From the NCBI GenBank assembly GCA_021647585.1, contig JAKIUK010000061.1, positions 1 to 24,213 of the forward strand: a stretch of 24,213 bases of DNA. Direction: 5' to 3'. This document shows positions 7,019-15,264 of the stretch, piece by piece; position 1 is the first letter of the stretch, and every line of letters starts with the position of its first letter. Source of the stretch: Methylococcaceae bacterium (GTDB lineage Bacteria > Pseudomonadota > Gammaproteobacteria > Methylococcales > Methylomonadaceae). The notes beneath the pieces were generated by a model. It had not been told where the DNA came from. It made no database searches and saw only the letters and a list, made by a program, of their open reading frames with translations. The position numbers and the translations under genes are program-made.

Positions 7019-7145
7019 TATGGCTACTTTTTAAAATTATCATCACCTTTGGGCTCAAAGTGATGTTCCAAATAGTTTGGATCATTTCTTGGTGGTGGGT
7101 TAAAGTTGTAGTTTTACCGAATAAACCTTTATTTGTAACCGTCTT

Positions 7146-7207
7146 TTGGGGCGCAGGTTTTAACCTGCATTCTTCACAGCAAAAGCAGGCTAAAGCCTGC
7201 GCCCCAA
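7146..7207. repeat. Cross-pairing double palindrome
   Basis: Two 23-bp arms (7146-7168 and 7185-7207) are inverted copies of each other with two differences, both compatible with G-U pairs in RNA. Each arm contains its own palindrome (GCAGGTTTTAACCTGC and GCAGGCTAAAGCCTGC), so the DNA can form one long hairpin with a 16-base loop or two short ones. The outer ends read TTGGGG...CCCCAA. This is the look of a small dispersed palindromic element. It could also end transcription from both convergent LuxR-type genes. Confidence 0.5.
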
Positions 7208-7483
7208 TAATGGATAAATTTTTAAAATAGCTTTATCAACAGATTCGACTCACTATCCTATAATCCATAATCTCTCCAAAACTAATACCTAAAAATACTA
7301 TTCTAAATCATAGATAAATCTGACCGCCTAAAGACAGTGGCTTTAACCTTAATAGGGACTAATGAACTGTCATTCGCAACAGGACAACTTACACGGATAT
7401 GCAGGGGGTAGGTTAACGCAGCAGTTACTGAGGAACTATTGCCGAGAAATCTTTGAAGTGGCTCAGTAGAGACCTAGACTCAA

Positions 7484-7575
7484 GATTCCTCCCCTTGGTC
7501 GGAATGACACAATTTGTGACGTCAATTCAGTATAAAGTTAAAATTGATAGTAACCTGCAACAGGTTAATAGCCAT
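7484..7575 (+). repeat. Dispersed intergenic repeat, copy B
   Basis: This is the best preserved of the three copies. It starts with CCTCCCCTTGGTCGGAATGA and ends with AGTAACCTGCAACAGGTT followed by AATAGCCAT. AACCTG-CAA-CAGGTT makes a small stem-loop at the right end. It shares both ends with the copies near 2981-3080 and 14130-14228, and all three are in the same orientation. Confidence 0.55.
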
Positions 7576-7744
7576 TTTTTTATCACCTAAGCGGGTATTT
7601 ATATCTAAGCAACACAATCAGTGGATTTTTTATTCTAGTCCATGAATATTTCAATACTGTAGTTTTCCAAAAACAAAATTATTTTCTATAGTTTCTCTCT
7701 TATGTCCTTAATTGAAAATAATTCCTTAACCCCCAACCCCCTGG

Positions 7745-8407
7745 TTAGGAAAGTAAAGGACGTCCAATTTGTAGATCCTTTAAAAAAACGACAAGCTTAA
7801 AGCGATCAGCAACATTCAGCTTTCTGAAGATGGCACTCATGTGTGCTTTTACTGTACGGGTAGAAATATTTAATTGTTCTGCAATTGAAAGATTATCTTT
7901 TCCACTATATACATGCTCAGCAACTTCAATTTCACGCTCGGTTAAAACTGAAATGGTTTTAAAGACTTCATTTTCAGATTGCTCTTGTTTTGCTGAGAAG
8001 CTTTGCTTAGCAACAACGCCCCTAAGCATTTGAGGAATATATTCCCGCTTTAACCAGATTTCATCATTCAGCACACCTTCGATTGTTCTGGATATTAGTT
8101 TCCTATCAACTAATTTTTCTGAATATCCACTCGCTCCATCATATATAGACTGAATTTGTTGACTTGGAGTAAAATTTTCACCCACTAAAATTACCTTCTT
8201 AATATGTCGACATATTAAAGGTAATTGATTCGTTTCATTAACCAATTTAGCATCGAGGATCAACAACAAGTTTTCATCATAATATTGTTGTTCAGTAAAA
8301 ATCATCTCAACATTATCAATAAAGGTTACAGAATACTGTGGTGACAAAACTTCCAGCCAAGAACGCATTTGATCTCTTTGTGTCGATGCAATGATTATTT
8401 TATTCAC
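7745..8407 (-). CDS. LuxR-family regulator with degenerate receiver (paralog 2)
   Basis: The protein has 220 residues and is a close relative of the 6134-6826 product. It has the receiver-like N-terminal half with Asp52 retained (LILDAKLV) but no acidic pair after the first strand (IIASTQRDQ), then a near-identical LuxR helix-turn-helix at about 155-210 (SIAEQLNISTRTVKAHMS). It starts with GTG; a good GGAG lies seven bases upstream. A sigma-54 promoter sits about 100 bp upstream (8509-8524), which is not seen before paralog 1. The two copies may therefore answer to different inputs while binding similar DNA. The target genes are unknown. Confidence 0.9.
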   Translation of the reverse strand: MNKIIIASTQRDQMRSWLEVLSPQYSVTFIDNVEMIFTEQQYYDENLLLILDAKLVNETNQLPLICRHIKKVILVGENFTPSQQIQSIYDGASGYSEKLVDRKLISRTIEGVLNDEIWLKREYIPQMLRGVVAKQSFSAKQEQSENEVFKTISVLTEREIEVAEHVYSGKDNLSIAEQLNISTRTVKAHMSAIFRKLNVADRFKLVVFLKDLQIGRPLLS

Positions 8408-8508
8408 GAAACGTCTCCTTTTAAGCTAATAATATAAAAAGTTCTGAGGTAAAACATGTCATTTTTTAGTTATTGTCCTTTCTATGTTTTCCCCTTACAA
8501 GCTTACAT

Positions 8509-8524
8509 AGCATAGTTCATGCCA
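8509..8524 (-). promoter_or_regulatory. Sigma-54 (-24/-12) promoter upstream of LuxR paralog 2
   Basis: Read on the minus strand the sequence is TGGCATGAACTATGCT, with GG and GC ten bases apart and 10 of 12 consensus positions matched. It is identical to the promoter at 5337-5352 except for the three central bases. The predicted start is near 8498, about 90 bp before the GTG codon. No copy of the CTCTCAT...ATGAGAG palindromes was found upstream. The nearest dyad is AGAGTGT-N11-ACACTCT at 8702-8726. Confidence 0.65.
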
Positions 8525-8701
8525 TTATTTTTTTTCTTTTATATACAATGCTTTATATTGTTTTTTTAGCATCTCATCACTCTTATCCTAATAATCTGTA
8601 TAAAATACTGACAGTGTTTATGTGATTTTTTTAGACTACAGTTGCCTGTTAGCTGCATGTTCGAAATAACCCGTGTTTTTTCCATAATAAAGTTAAAAAA
8701 T

Positions 8702-8726
8702 AGAGTGTAAGATTCTCTGACACTCT
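8702..8726 (-). terminator. Rho-independent terminator-like dyad, minus strand
   Basis: On the minus strand AGAGTGT and ACACTCT enclose an inner AGA-GAA-TCT stem and are followed directly by ATTTTTT. This is a good intrinsic terminator shape for transcripts coming from the right. It lies some 400 bp beyond the end of the GDH gene. It could stop read-through from that gene, end a small transcript starting after 8976, or serve as a dyad binding site for the sigma-54 promoter at 8509-8524. Confidence 0.5.
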
Positions 8727-8975
8727 CCCTATTATTTACTCTTAACTTATAAATATTTGACTGTTATTACTATTTTTTCAGTCTTTCTAGAAAAAAACTG
8801 AATTTAACAAGCATTGTAACTATAAACCTAGAAAAAGCTGTTGGATATGGCGTTTGTGGAAAGTCTGGGCGAGGCAGAAAATGCTTCTGCATTTAATACA
8901 TCCATTCTGTTGGCCATTGACACATGTATTTCAAAGAAAAATAATCACTCGCAAATAAAACTTCCGCGTCCTACT

Positions 8976-9013
8976 TACGCCCCTTGCCTACTTCCATGTA
9001 GGCAAGGGGCGTA
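8976..9013 (-). terminator. 16-bp perfect hairpin downstream of the GDH gene
   Basis: TACGCCCCTTGCCTAC at 8976-8991 and its exact complement at 8998-9013 flank a six-base loop. The hairpin lies 120 bp after the stop codon of the minus-strand glutamate dehydrogenase gene. It is very stable and GC-rich in an AT-rich setting. There is no clear T-run on the minus side, so it may work as a mRNA-stabilising 3' structure or be a small palindromic repeat instead of a classical terminator. Confidence 0.5.
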
Positions 9014-9133
9014 GTCTTTATCAGGCGCAATTCTACAGGATTCTTTGTCCAGTTTTTTTGACCATCACTAACTTCCACCCTAAGGATTTAAGATGAAATC
9101 ACGCCTGTTTCGAAGTGTCAAGATAGAGGCCAG

Positions 9134-12100
9134 CTATGAGCTGGTATTAACATCTCTCAACTCCTTCAACAAAACCATAATTTTTTCTAATTCGATTTCA
9201 TCATCAGAGCGCACGAGTGATAATAGTTTTCGATATCTAGTGATAGGCTTGTCAAAAACCACAAACCAGTTTTCTATTCTCTCCGGCATTGAAACGCCTT
9301 GCTGTTGAAGTGCCATTAGAGATACTGAGCAGCATACCGTATTAAACTCTTCCCGAGCCGTTCTCCTGGCTAAAGACTCCCATACTGTTTTCTCAGGTAA
9401 TGCATTGATTTTCTCGCGTAACCATAATAAATCAAGCTCAACCATTAACTCAAAGAAAACCTGTGCACATTCTTTTAACGAGCTGCTAGTCTGTTTTTTT
9501 AGCCAAACAACATCTAAACATAAATATAAAACATCCAGTGTAACCACTCTAAGGGCCAATCCTGTAGGAACACTTGCTTTAATAAAAGTATCGACCTTGT
9601 CATCAATACGCTGATTACCTGCCTCTGACATAAAAGAAGACAGCATGGTTTTTAGTTCCATAATACCATCTCTATAAAGTTGATTATCAATTTGGGCTTG
9701 TTCCTGGTTTAAAAACCAGTGCATGGCCCTTTCAATCACTTTTCTTATCTGTCGTTGCAAATCTTCCAGAACATCAGAGTCTAGATGCAAATTCTGTGTT
9801 TCAATTTCCTGCCATAACGGATCAATTTCAAAAATACTGCATACCTGTTTATACACATTCAAGACAGCAATAATTGAACAGCCAGTCTCTTCCATTAATC
9901 TGAAAGCTAATATCATTCCCATACGATTAACAAAATTGTTTACTAAACAATTAGCCACTATTTCCTGCGCCAGGGAATGTTTTGTAATTTCATCTGGAAA
10001 TTTTTCTTGTAATTGCAGTGGAAAATAGATTTTTAATTCTTGCTGAAATAAATCAGCATCTAATTCACGCAGTGCAAATAATAATTTCTGTTTTAATAGT
10101 TGTTTACTATATGCCATCAAAACAGAGACTTCGGGGCGAACCAGGCTCTCATTCCTAAGAGCTCTCTCATGTAACTCATCATTTCCAGGAATATTTTCCA
10201 GTTCTCTTATTAGATTCCCCTGTTTCTCTAGTATCTCAATCAACCATTGCACATCATTCAATTCCCTAGATGAATTCTGTTCAATCATAGTGATGGCACG
10301 ATTTTGATCAAAATTATGCTTTAGTACCAGTTCAGCCACCTGGTCGGTCATAGATTCTAGCAATTGATTACGCTGTTTTTCAGTCAAATCACTTTGTAAA
10401 ACGAGTGAATTAACTAATATTTTTATGTTCACTTCATGATCAGAACAATCTACGCCAGCTGAATTATCAATTGAGTCTGTATTAATATTGCCTCCATGCA
10501 TCGCGTATTCAATTCTGCCAGCCTGAGTAAACCCTAAATTCCCCCCTTCCCCTACCAGCTTACAACGCAATTCATTGCCATTCACCCTGACCACATCGTT
10601 GGCTCTGTCACCCACATCAAGATTTAGTTCGTTGCTGGACTTAACATAAGTCCCTATGCCACCGTTCCATAGTAAATCGACAGGCGCACAAAGCAATAGT
10701 TTAATTAGCTCTTGTGGCGTAATCTGCTCTCTGTCTATCCTTAATATTTGTTTAACCTGGGAACTCAGAGGTATTGCTTTTAATGTCCGGGGAAAGACGC
10801 CCCCACCTTTGGATAACTTTGTTTCATCATAATCTGACCATCTGGATTTGGGCAGAATAAACAATCGTTTGCGTTCATTAAAACTTTGTTCTGGATCAGG
10901 GTCAGGATCAAGAAAGATAAACTCATGATCAAAAGCTCCCACCAGTTTAATTTGATTTGATAACAACATACCATTGCCAAAAACATCCCCCATCATTCCT
11001 CCTATACCTATTACAGTAAAGGGTTTTTCCAGATAGTTAAAATTAAGGCGATTAAAGTGATGCTTAACTGACTCCCAAGCACCACGAGCTGTAATCCCCA
11101 TCATTTTATGGTCATACCCTACAGAACCACCAGAAGCAAAAGCATCTCCCAGCCAAAACCCATATTCTACAGATAATGCATTGGCAAAATCTGAAAATGT
11201 CGCTGTGCCTTTATCTGCAGCCACCACCAGATAAGAATCATCATTGTCATAGCAAACACAGTTTTCAGGTTTTACAATCCGATCAAATATACGATTATCA
11301 GTTAAGTCCAGCAGACCACGTATAAGAATCTGGTAACAGCACACCACTTCTTTGGACTTTTCTTTAAAACTTTGTAGATCCTGCAAGCGTTTTACAATGA
11401 AACCACCTTTTGCCCCCGTCGGCACAATAACTGCATTTTTGGTCATTTGCGCTTTCATCAGGCCTAAAACTTCAGTTCTAAAGTCCTCGGGTCTATCTGA
11501 CCAACGTAATCCGCCCCTTGCTACAGATCCACCACGTAGATGAATTCCTTCTACCCGAGGAGAATATACAAAAATTTCAAAATAGGGTACTGGCGAAGGA
11601 ATATCAATTATTTTTGATGAATCAAACTTGGTTGCAAAATAGGGGATTTGTTGTTCATCGAGGGGATTTCTATAATAGTTTGTTCTCACCGCTGCCTGCA
11701 TCAAGTTAAGATACCGCCTTAAAATTCTGTCTTCATCCAGGGATTTAACTTGATCAATAGTTCTCTCAATGGTTAAGTATAACTCTTCGCTACTATTTTC
11801 TTCCTGTTTTAATGATGGATCAAAACGTTGGGTAAAATAATGAATTAACAACCTGACTACCTCAGGATTATTAGCCAGTGTTGTTTCTACATAGACCTGA
11901 CTAAAGGTAATACCTATCTGTCGCAAATAAAGAAAATAGGCTCGAAATATATTAACTTCCTGCCAATTGATTTCTGCACGAAGAACTAATTGATTAAATC
12001 CATCATTTTCTACTTTTCCAAACCAGCACTGCTCAAAAGTCTCTTCAAAATGGGGTTTTAGGTTACTAAGATTCAATGATTTTGTTTCTATATCCAGTAT

Positions 12101-13948
12101 CAAACCAAAGTCATGCATCCAGAACACATCAGCACATTCTTTTTTTCTAATTTCATAGGGTCTTTCATCGCAAACTTTAATGCCCATATGTTCCAGCATG
12201 GGTAAACTTTTAGACAATGATGCCTGACCTTTGCTAAACAATTTAAAGCGTAATGTTTTCTTTTCAGTCGCCGTTAACGGGCTGTAAAGTAGACTTTCAG
12301 CTTCCATTCCTGAAGAAATTAAATATTCAATTTTCTCTATATCCAACAGTGCCGTTCTACTGGAAACATCCTCTCTATAAGCCGCTGAAAAGCCTTCATA
12401 ATAACTATTGAATAATTGGTTTCCACTCGCTTCTCCATGATAGTTTTGCAACTCATCTCTTAGGTCATCATTCCAGTCGGCTAGTGCTTCAATAATTTGT
12501 TCTTCAATCTCCTTGGCATCATAATCAACACAACAACCCTCAGCACTATGAATTATAAAATGCAGTCTTGCCAGAATTGACTCAGAAAGTTGTACACTAA
12601 ATTCCACATCTTGTGCATTAAAAATATCCAGCAAAATAGTCTGAATTTTCTTACGCGTTTCTGTGTTGTATCGTTCTCTAGGTACAAAAATCAACAATGA
12701 TGCAAAATGGCCATAAACATCATGCCTGATAAAAACCCTAACTCTTTGCATCTGCTGCAACTGCAACATTCCTGTTGTAAATTCTAGTAAGGAATTAAAA
12801 TCCGCCTGAAATACTTCATCTCTTGGTAATGATTGCAAAGTAAATAATAAAGCTCTTGCTCTATGCGAGTTATGTTTAAAAGCAAACTGTTCCTGTAATC
12901 GTCTGATTTTTGCTGCAACCATAGGTATTTCATTTAGCGAGCAGGAATAAGCGGTTGAGCTGTATAGTCCTAAAAATCGCTTTTCACCAACCACCTTGCC
13001 CTGTTCGTTATATTGCTTAATACCAATATAATCCATGAACACAGGACGATGCACTGTTGCTTTAGACGTTGCCTTGGTAATCATTAAAGGCTGTTGGGTA
13101 TTAATGACTTTATATGCATCTTCATTCATCGGAATAATTTGCTCTTCCGGTATGGTTGCAATAGAGTCACGTAATATACCCAATCCTGTTCCAGGTATCA
13201 CTTTAATACCTAATAAACTATCATCATGAATAATTTCATATTCTCTGTACGCCAAAAAAACAAAATGGTTATCGTGTAACCATTGTAAAAAATCTAGCTC
13301 ATCGCCAGACTGCTCTTTAGCATCAGAATACTGTTTTAGTTCGTTAATCACCGTTTGCATTTGACTTAGACAAAGCTGCCAATCTTCAGTAGCAGCCCTA
13401 ACATCAATCAATACTTTGTTTAAGCAATGTTTTAATGAATCCATTTTACTTACATCACTTTGCCGGTCAATTTCAAGATGAACCAGACATTCGCTGGATA
13501 CCTCCTCTTCTGCAGAACCAGAAAAGGATAGAAATTGACCATTTGCATCTCTGTTAATTGAATAGACAGGATGTATGACTAAGTGGTTAGTATAGCCATG
13601 TCGATTAACCTCCATACAGATAGATTGCAGTAAAAAAGGCCGGTCTGTTACCACTATTTCAATAATTGTATGCCTGGACTGCCAACCATGATCTTCCAAT
13701 GTCGGATTATAAACCTTTATTTTTTGATTGGAAGACAGAGATAATGCCAGATTCCAGTGTGATAAAACAGCACCGTACAAATCTTCTATGGCAATCCTGT
13801 CAAAATCTTCAAAAACCACGGATTCATAATATTGCCTGGAAAATTCAACCAGTATTTCTGCCTGTTCATCGTGTAGTTTTTCTCTGATATGGCTGAATAA
13901 ATAGTTCAGTAATTTTTTATTCGCTTTATTTACCATGACTTTGCCCAT
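9134..13948 (-). CDS. gdhB: NAD-specific glutamate dehydrogenase, large (about 180 kDa) class
   Basis: This 1604-residue enzyme belongs to the large NAD-dependent glutamate dehydrogenases, which deaminate glutamate to 2-oxoglutarate and ammonia and mainly serve amino-acid catabolism; the length is typical. Roughly the first 650 residues form the ACT-like regulatory N-terminal part. The catalytic core lies at about 700-1200. It has GGSVARGGLRWSDRPEDFR (about 807-825), PTGAKGGFIVK (about 845), the segment VVAADKGTATFSDFAN (about 905), GGSVGYDHKMMGITARGAW (about 940), the glycine-rich GIGGMMGDVFGNG (about 985), LLWNGGIGTYVK (about 1098) and LVGEGGNLGFTQAGR (about 1145). The last 400 residues are the helical C-terminal region. 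The frame opens at 13948, but the second ATG at 13936 has a better placed GGATGGG. The gene stands alone, with long gaps on both sides. All key motifs are intact, with no frameshift. Confidence 0.95.
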   Translation of the reverse strand: MGKVMVNKANKKLLNYLFSHIREKLHDEQAEILVEFSRQYYESVVFEDFDRIAIEDLYGAVLSHWNLALSLSSNQKIKVYNPTLEDHGWQSRHTIIEIVVTDRPFLLQSICMEVNRHGYTNHLVIHPVYSINRDANGQFLSFSGSAEEEVSSECLVHLEIDRQSDVSKMDSLKHCLNKVLIDVRAATEDWQLCLSQMQTVINELKQYSDAKEQSGDELDFLQWLHDNHFVFLAYREYEIIHDDSLLGIKVIPGTGLGILRDSIATIPEEQIIPMNEDAYKVINTQQPLMITKATSKATVHRPVFMDYIGIKQYNEQGKVVGEKRFLGLYSSTAYSCSLNEIPMVAAKIRRLQEQFAFKHNSHRARALLFTLQSLPRDEVFQADFNSLLEFTTGMLQLQQMQRVRVFIRHDVYGHFASLLIFVPRERYNTETRKKIQTILLDIFNAQDVEFSVQLSESILARLHFIIHSAEGCCVDYDAKEIEEQIIEALADWNDDLRDELQNYHGEASGNQLFNSYYEGFSAAYREDVSSRTALLDIEKIEYLISSGMEAESLLYSPLTATEKKTLRFKLFSKGQASLSKSLPMLEHMGIKVCDERPYEIRKKECADVFWMHDFGLILDIETKSLNLSNLKPHFEETFEQCWFGKVENDGFNQLVLRAEINWQEVNIFRAYFLYLRQIGITFSQVYVETTLANNPEVVRLLIHYFTQRFDPSLKQEENSSEELYLTIERTIDQVKSLDEDRILRRYLNLMQAAVRTNYYRNPLDEQQIPYFATKFDSSKIIDIPSPVPYFEIFVYSPRVEGIHLRGGSVARGGLRWSDRPEDFRTEVLGLMKAQMTKNAVIVPTGAKGGFIVKRLQDLQSFKEKSKEVVCCYQILIRGLLDLTDNRIFDRIVKPENCVCYDNDDSYLVVAADKGTATFSDFANALSVEYGFWLGDAFASGGSVGYDHKMMGITARGAWESVKHHFNRLNFNYLEKPFTVIGIGGMMGDVFGNGMLLSNQIKLVGAFDHEFIFLDPDPDPEQSFNERKRLFILPKSRWSDYDETKLSKGGGVFPRTLKAIPLSSQVKQILRIDREQITPQELIKLLLCAPVDLLWNGGIGTYVKSSNELNLDVGDRANDVVRVNGNELRCKLVGEGGNLGFTQAGRIEYAMHGGNINTDSIDNSAGVDCSDHEVNIKILVNSLVLQSDLTEKQRNQLLESMTDQVAELVLKHNFDQNRAITMIEQNSSRELNDVQWLIEILEKQGNLIRELENIPGNDELHERALRNESLVRPEVSVLMAYSKQLLKQKLLFALRELDADLFQQELKIYFPLQLQEKFPDEITKHSLAQEIVANCLVNNFVNRMGMILAFRLMEETGCSIIAVLNVYKQVCSIFEIDPLWQEIETQNLHLDSDVLEDLQRQIRKVIERAMHWFLNQEQAQIDNQLYRDGIMELKTMLSSFMSEAGNQRIDDKVDTFIKASVPTGLALRVVTLDVLYLCLDVVWLKKQTSSSLKECAQVFFELMVELDLLWLREKINALPEKTVWESLARRTAREEFNTVCCSVSLMALQQQGVSMPERIENWFVVFDKPITRYRKLLSLVRSDDEIELEKIMVLLKELRDVNTSS

Positions 13949-14374
13949 CCTATTGCCAGTTCACTGAAGTCTATAACTCATAGTAGTACAAGTATAGGCT
14001 TTAAGCTAAAACAATCCGTTTAATAAACCCAGGGAAATAAGATTAAAAATTTATATGACTATGAATAAAACACAGGTTAAAGATTCCTCGAATTGCTCCT
14101 GCATTGCTCTACCTCCTGTGTCCGTACAGTCGTCCCGTTAGTCGGAATGATACAGCACTTGTCATATTGATGGCAGGAGAGATCTTAATGTCAAAATAAA
14201 AAGTAACCTGTGGTAAGTTCATAGTCATGAAAATTTATGAACCTGATTTTTTTGCTTGCAAAATAGAACTCTGTCACAAATTACACTTAAACTTAAGAAA
14301 ACTGTACCCTGGTACTATATATTTATAAAGTCTTTAGATGTAATCTGTAATCAGAACTTAACCGGAGAAAGACC
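13949..14374. other. Intergenic region upstream of the GDH gene
   Basis: This gap of about 425 bp lies between divergent genes. It holds a copy of the dispersed repeat (14130-14228) and, close to the small-protein gene, a dyad GTACC-CT-GGTAC (14304-14315) next to an AT-rich -10-like stretch (TATATT 14318-14323, TATAAA 14324-14329). I could not place a convincing promoter for the dehydrogenase gene. Confidence 0.4.
14130..14228 (+). repeat. Dispersed intergenic repeat, copy C
   Basis: It begins with CGTCCCGTTAGTCGGAATGA and ends with AGTAACCTGTGGTAAGTT followed by CATAGTCAT, matching both ends of copies A and B. The interior is diverged. As with the other copies, it sits in a gap next to a metabolic or regulatory gene and has no coding potential. 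Confidence 0.5.
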
Positions 14375-14521
14375 ATGAATGAACCAACTGAAATCGACAT
14401 TGATTATGAACATATAGATGATTTACCACTATCCGACCATATTGAATGGAATCATTTTCAAATAGAAAAAGTTTGTACTGATGAATTGAATGATTCTCAA
14501 AGCGATTGGCTTGCAGCGTAA
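14375..14521 (+). CDS. Small acidic protein of 48 residues, unknown
   Basis: The frame encodes MNEPTEIDID... ending in ...SDWLAA. It has a strong GGAGA ribosome site seven bases before the ATG, a plausible AT-rich promoter with a GTACC-CT-GGTAC dyad about 60 bp upstream, and a compact intergenic position. Acidic residues make up more than a quarter of the chain, one Cys is present, and there is no signal peptide or membrane helix. I do not recognise the family. The good ribosome site and biased composition argue for a real gene. An anti-sigma, inhibitor or DNA-mimic type role would be pure speculation. Confidence 0.55.
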   Translation: MNEPTEIDIDYEHIDDLPLSDHIEWNHFQIEKVCTDELNDSQSDWLAA

Positions 14522-14549
14522 CCCTTAAGCTGTATACTACATAACAAAA

Positions 14550-15245
14550 TCACCAGGGCAGCTGAGTACCATCGTACTTGACGAATTGGCCTGTTTGCGA
14601 CATTTCAACATGACTGATTTGTTTAATCATGCCTGTTACACTGGTTTTTGCATCAATTAAAGCCTGAGTTCCCCCCATATCAGTTTTGACCCAGCCAGGA
14701 TGAAAGACGAGAACTGCTATGTCATCGCTTTTCAAATCAATTGATAAGCTTTTCATGGTAGCATTCAAGGCAGCTTTACTGGAACGATACAGAAAACTAC
14801 CACCACTGCTGTTATCTTCAATACTCCCCATCTGACTACTCAATACAGCAATGCGCGGTTTTTGACTACGTTTTAGGCCAGGCATAAATGCTTCTATAAC
14901 TTTAACAACACCCATCACATTGGTTTCCAATGTATTGATCCAGTCAGCATAATCCAGATTACCGAATTCATGTCCTCTGCGATCACCATACACACCGGCA
15001 TTAGCAATAATCAGATCAATAGTAAACTCCACTAAATCCTCAGCCAGAATACCAATCATCTTTCGATCCGAAACATCCATTTTAAATACTCGCACTGCTG
15101 AATTATGGCTAACGAGCTGTGTTAATTCACCCGCCTGCTCTGGATTACGGCAGCACGCAAGTACATCCCAGCCCTGCTCTGCATATTGTCGGCAAAACTC
15201 CAATCCTAACCCACGGTTTGCACCGGTAATTAATACTGTACTCAT
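14550..15245 (-). CDS. SDR-family NAD(P)-dependent oxidoreductase
   Basis: This 231-residue classical short-chain dehydrogenase/reductase has a Rossmann fold. It shows the cofactor motif TGANRGLG near the N-terminus, IANAGVYG at about 85-92, and the catalytic Ser and Tyr-x3-Lys in VLSSQMGSI and FLYRSSKAAL. It also has HPGWVKTDMGG, the C-terminal segment of C-factor/CsgA-like SDRs. Substrate cannot be predicted. I chose the ATG at 15245 because the Rossmann strand starts at once (MSTVLITG); an upstream ATG at 15260 would add five residues. It is the last gene of a minus-strand run: the stop codon of the membrane-protein gene is only about 20 bases before this start. Co-transcription with yedK is therefore likely. 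Confidence 0.9.
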   Translation of the reverse strand: MSTVLITGANRGLGLEFCRQYAEQGWDVLACCRNPEQAGELTQLVSHNSAVRVFKMDVSDRKMIGILAEDLVEFTIDLIIANAGVYGDRRGHEFGNLDYADWINTLETNVMGVVKVIEAFMPGLKRSQKPRIAVLSSQMGSIEDNSSGGSFLYRSSKAALNATMKSLSIDLKSDDIAVLVFHPGWVKTDMGGTQALIDAKTSVTGMIKQISHVEMSQTGQFVKYDGTQLPW

Positions 15246-15264
15246 TTTTCTACTTTCCATGATC

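Larger units (their letters stand above)
6827..7744. other. 918-bp gap between convergent paralogs, rich in palindromes
   Basis: No gene is found here. In order it contains the 15-mer CTTAGGGAGGTGGAA (6832-6846, also at 479-493), a triple hairpin (6955-7018), a cross-pairing double palindrome (7146-7207) and a copy of the dispersed repeat (7484-7575). Next to the minus-strand gene there is a G-rich stretch (minus strand GGGGGTTGGGGG, about 7730-7743). The collection suggests repeated insertions of small non-coding elements between the two genes. Confidence 0.55.
8408..9133. other. 726-bp gap between LuxR paralog 2 and the GDH gene
   Basis: Besides the sigma-54 promoter, this minus-strand gap holds a terminator-like dyad at 8702-8726 and a 16-bp perfect hairpin at 8976-9013. 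Between them a 29-codon frame (8828-8917, minus) has no ribosome site and is not called. The remaining sequence is AT-rich and unassigned. Confidence 0.45.

Noticed and set aside
6508..8033. 67-codon antisense frames in both LuxR paralogs
   Set aside because: They are similar to each other only because the paralogs are; no ribosome site or independent support.
8828..8917. 29-codon minus-strand frame MANRMDVLNAEAF
   Set aside because: Protein-like composition but no ribosome site and very short.
9405..13887. Several plus-strand frames of 60-100 codons inside the GDH gene
   Set aside because: They lie antisense to an intact gene with strong family motifs, have no ribosome sites and look like shadows of its codons.
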